Source: Candidatus Competibacteraceae bacterium (GTDB taxonomy: Bacteria; Pseudomonadota; Gammaproteobacteria; Competibacterales; Competibacteraceae). From it: a DNA stretch of 5,200 nucleotides. The notes beneath the pieces were generated by a model. The model was not told where the DNA came from, ran no database searches, and was given only the letters and a program-made list of their open reading frames with translations. The position numbers and the translations under genes are program-made. Positions within the stretch are counted from its first letter, which is position 1, and each line of letters begins with the position of its first letter. Where the stretch lies: the NCBI GenBank assembly GCA_003527885.1, contig DPWB01000025.1:1-5200 (forward strand), written 5' to 3'. This document shows, in pieces, positions 5,197 through 5,200 of the stretch.

Positions 5197-5200
5197 ATTT

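Overview
The window looks like chromosomal DNA of a GC-rich proteobacterium (roughly 60% GC by eye). A gammaproteobacterium is most likely, because the tRNA-Val(GAC) at the right edge has a body almost identical to enterobacterial and pseudomonad forms and encodes its own CCA, and because the amylase aligns along its length with E. coli cytoplasmic AmyA. No mobile element, CRISPR array or phage gene is visible. Coding density is high; the longest gene-free stretch is the 160 bp between the divergent regulator and amylase genes.

Left part (113-1195, + strand): a stand-alone gene for an ADP-ribosylglycohydrolase-fold protein. Both acidic metal-binding motifs that define active members of this fold are replaced by non-acidic residues, so it is probably not a classical di-metal hydrolase. 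It converges on the next operon across a 112-bp gap that holds a two-tier hairpin.

Centre (3411 down to 1308, - strand): a regulator plus three tightly packed genes, namely a TetR/NemR-type repressor, an atypical short-chain dehydrogenase/reductase (SDR), an NTF2/SnoaL-like small protein and a 4-oxalocrotonate-type tautomerase. The same 12-bp palindrome, ACGACCGGTCGT, occurs in the repressor's own promoter and just upstream of the SDR gene. This gives a self-contained circuit in which the repressor controls both itself and the three-gene operon. The repressor keeps a Cys at residue 106 and a Lys at residue 174, matching the Cys106-Lys175 pair of E. coli NemR that senses hypochlorite and electrophiles. 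I infer that the operon responds to reactive electrophiles or oxidants. The SDR has Pro in place of the catalytic Tyr, so its chemistry is open. The repressor's promoter is placed so that its mRNA should start at or next to the ATG, which predicts a leaderless transcript.

Right part (3572-5200, + strand): a cytoplasmic AmyA-type alpha-amylase (GH13) with an intact catalytic triad but an unusual conserved region I, then tRNA-Val(GAC). The amylase is transcribed divergently from the repressor. It has its own promoter-like elements and no copy of the operator, so it is probably not part of the same regulon.

The best candidate for something undescribed is the NemR-like repressor with the SDR/NTF2/tautomerase operon. 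Next come three proteins whose signature active-site residues are substituted: the ADP-ribosylglycohydrolase homologue, the SDR and the amylase.
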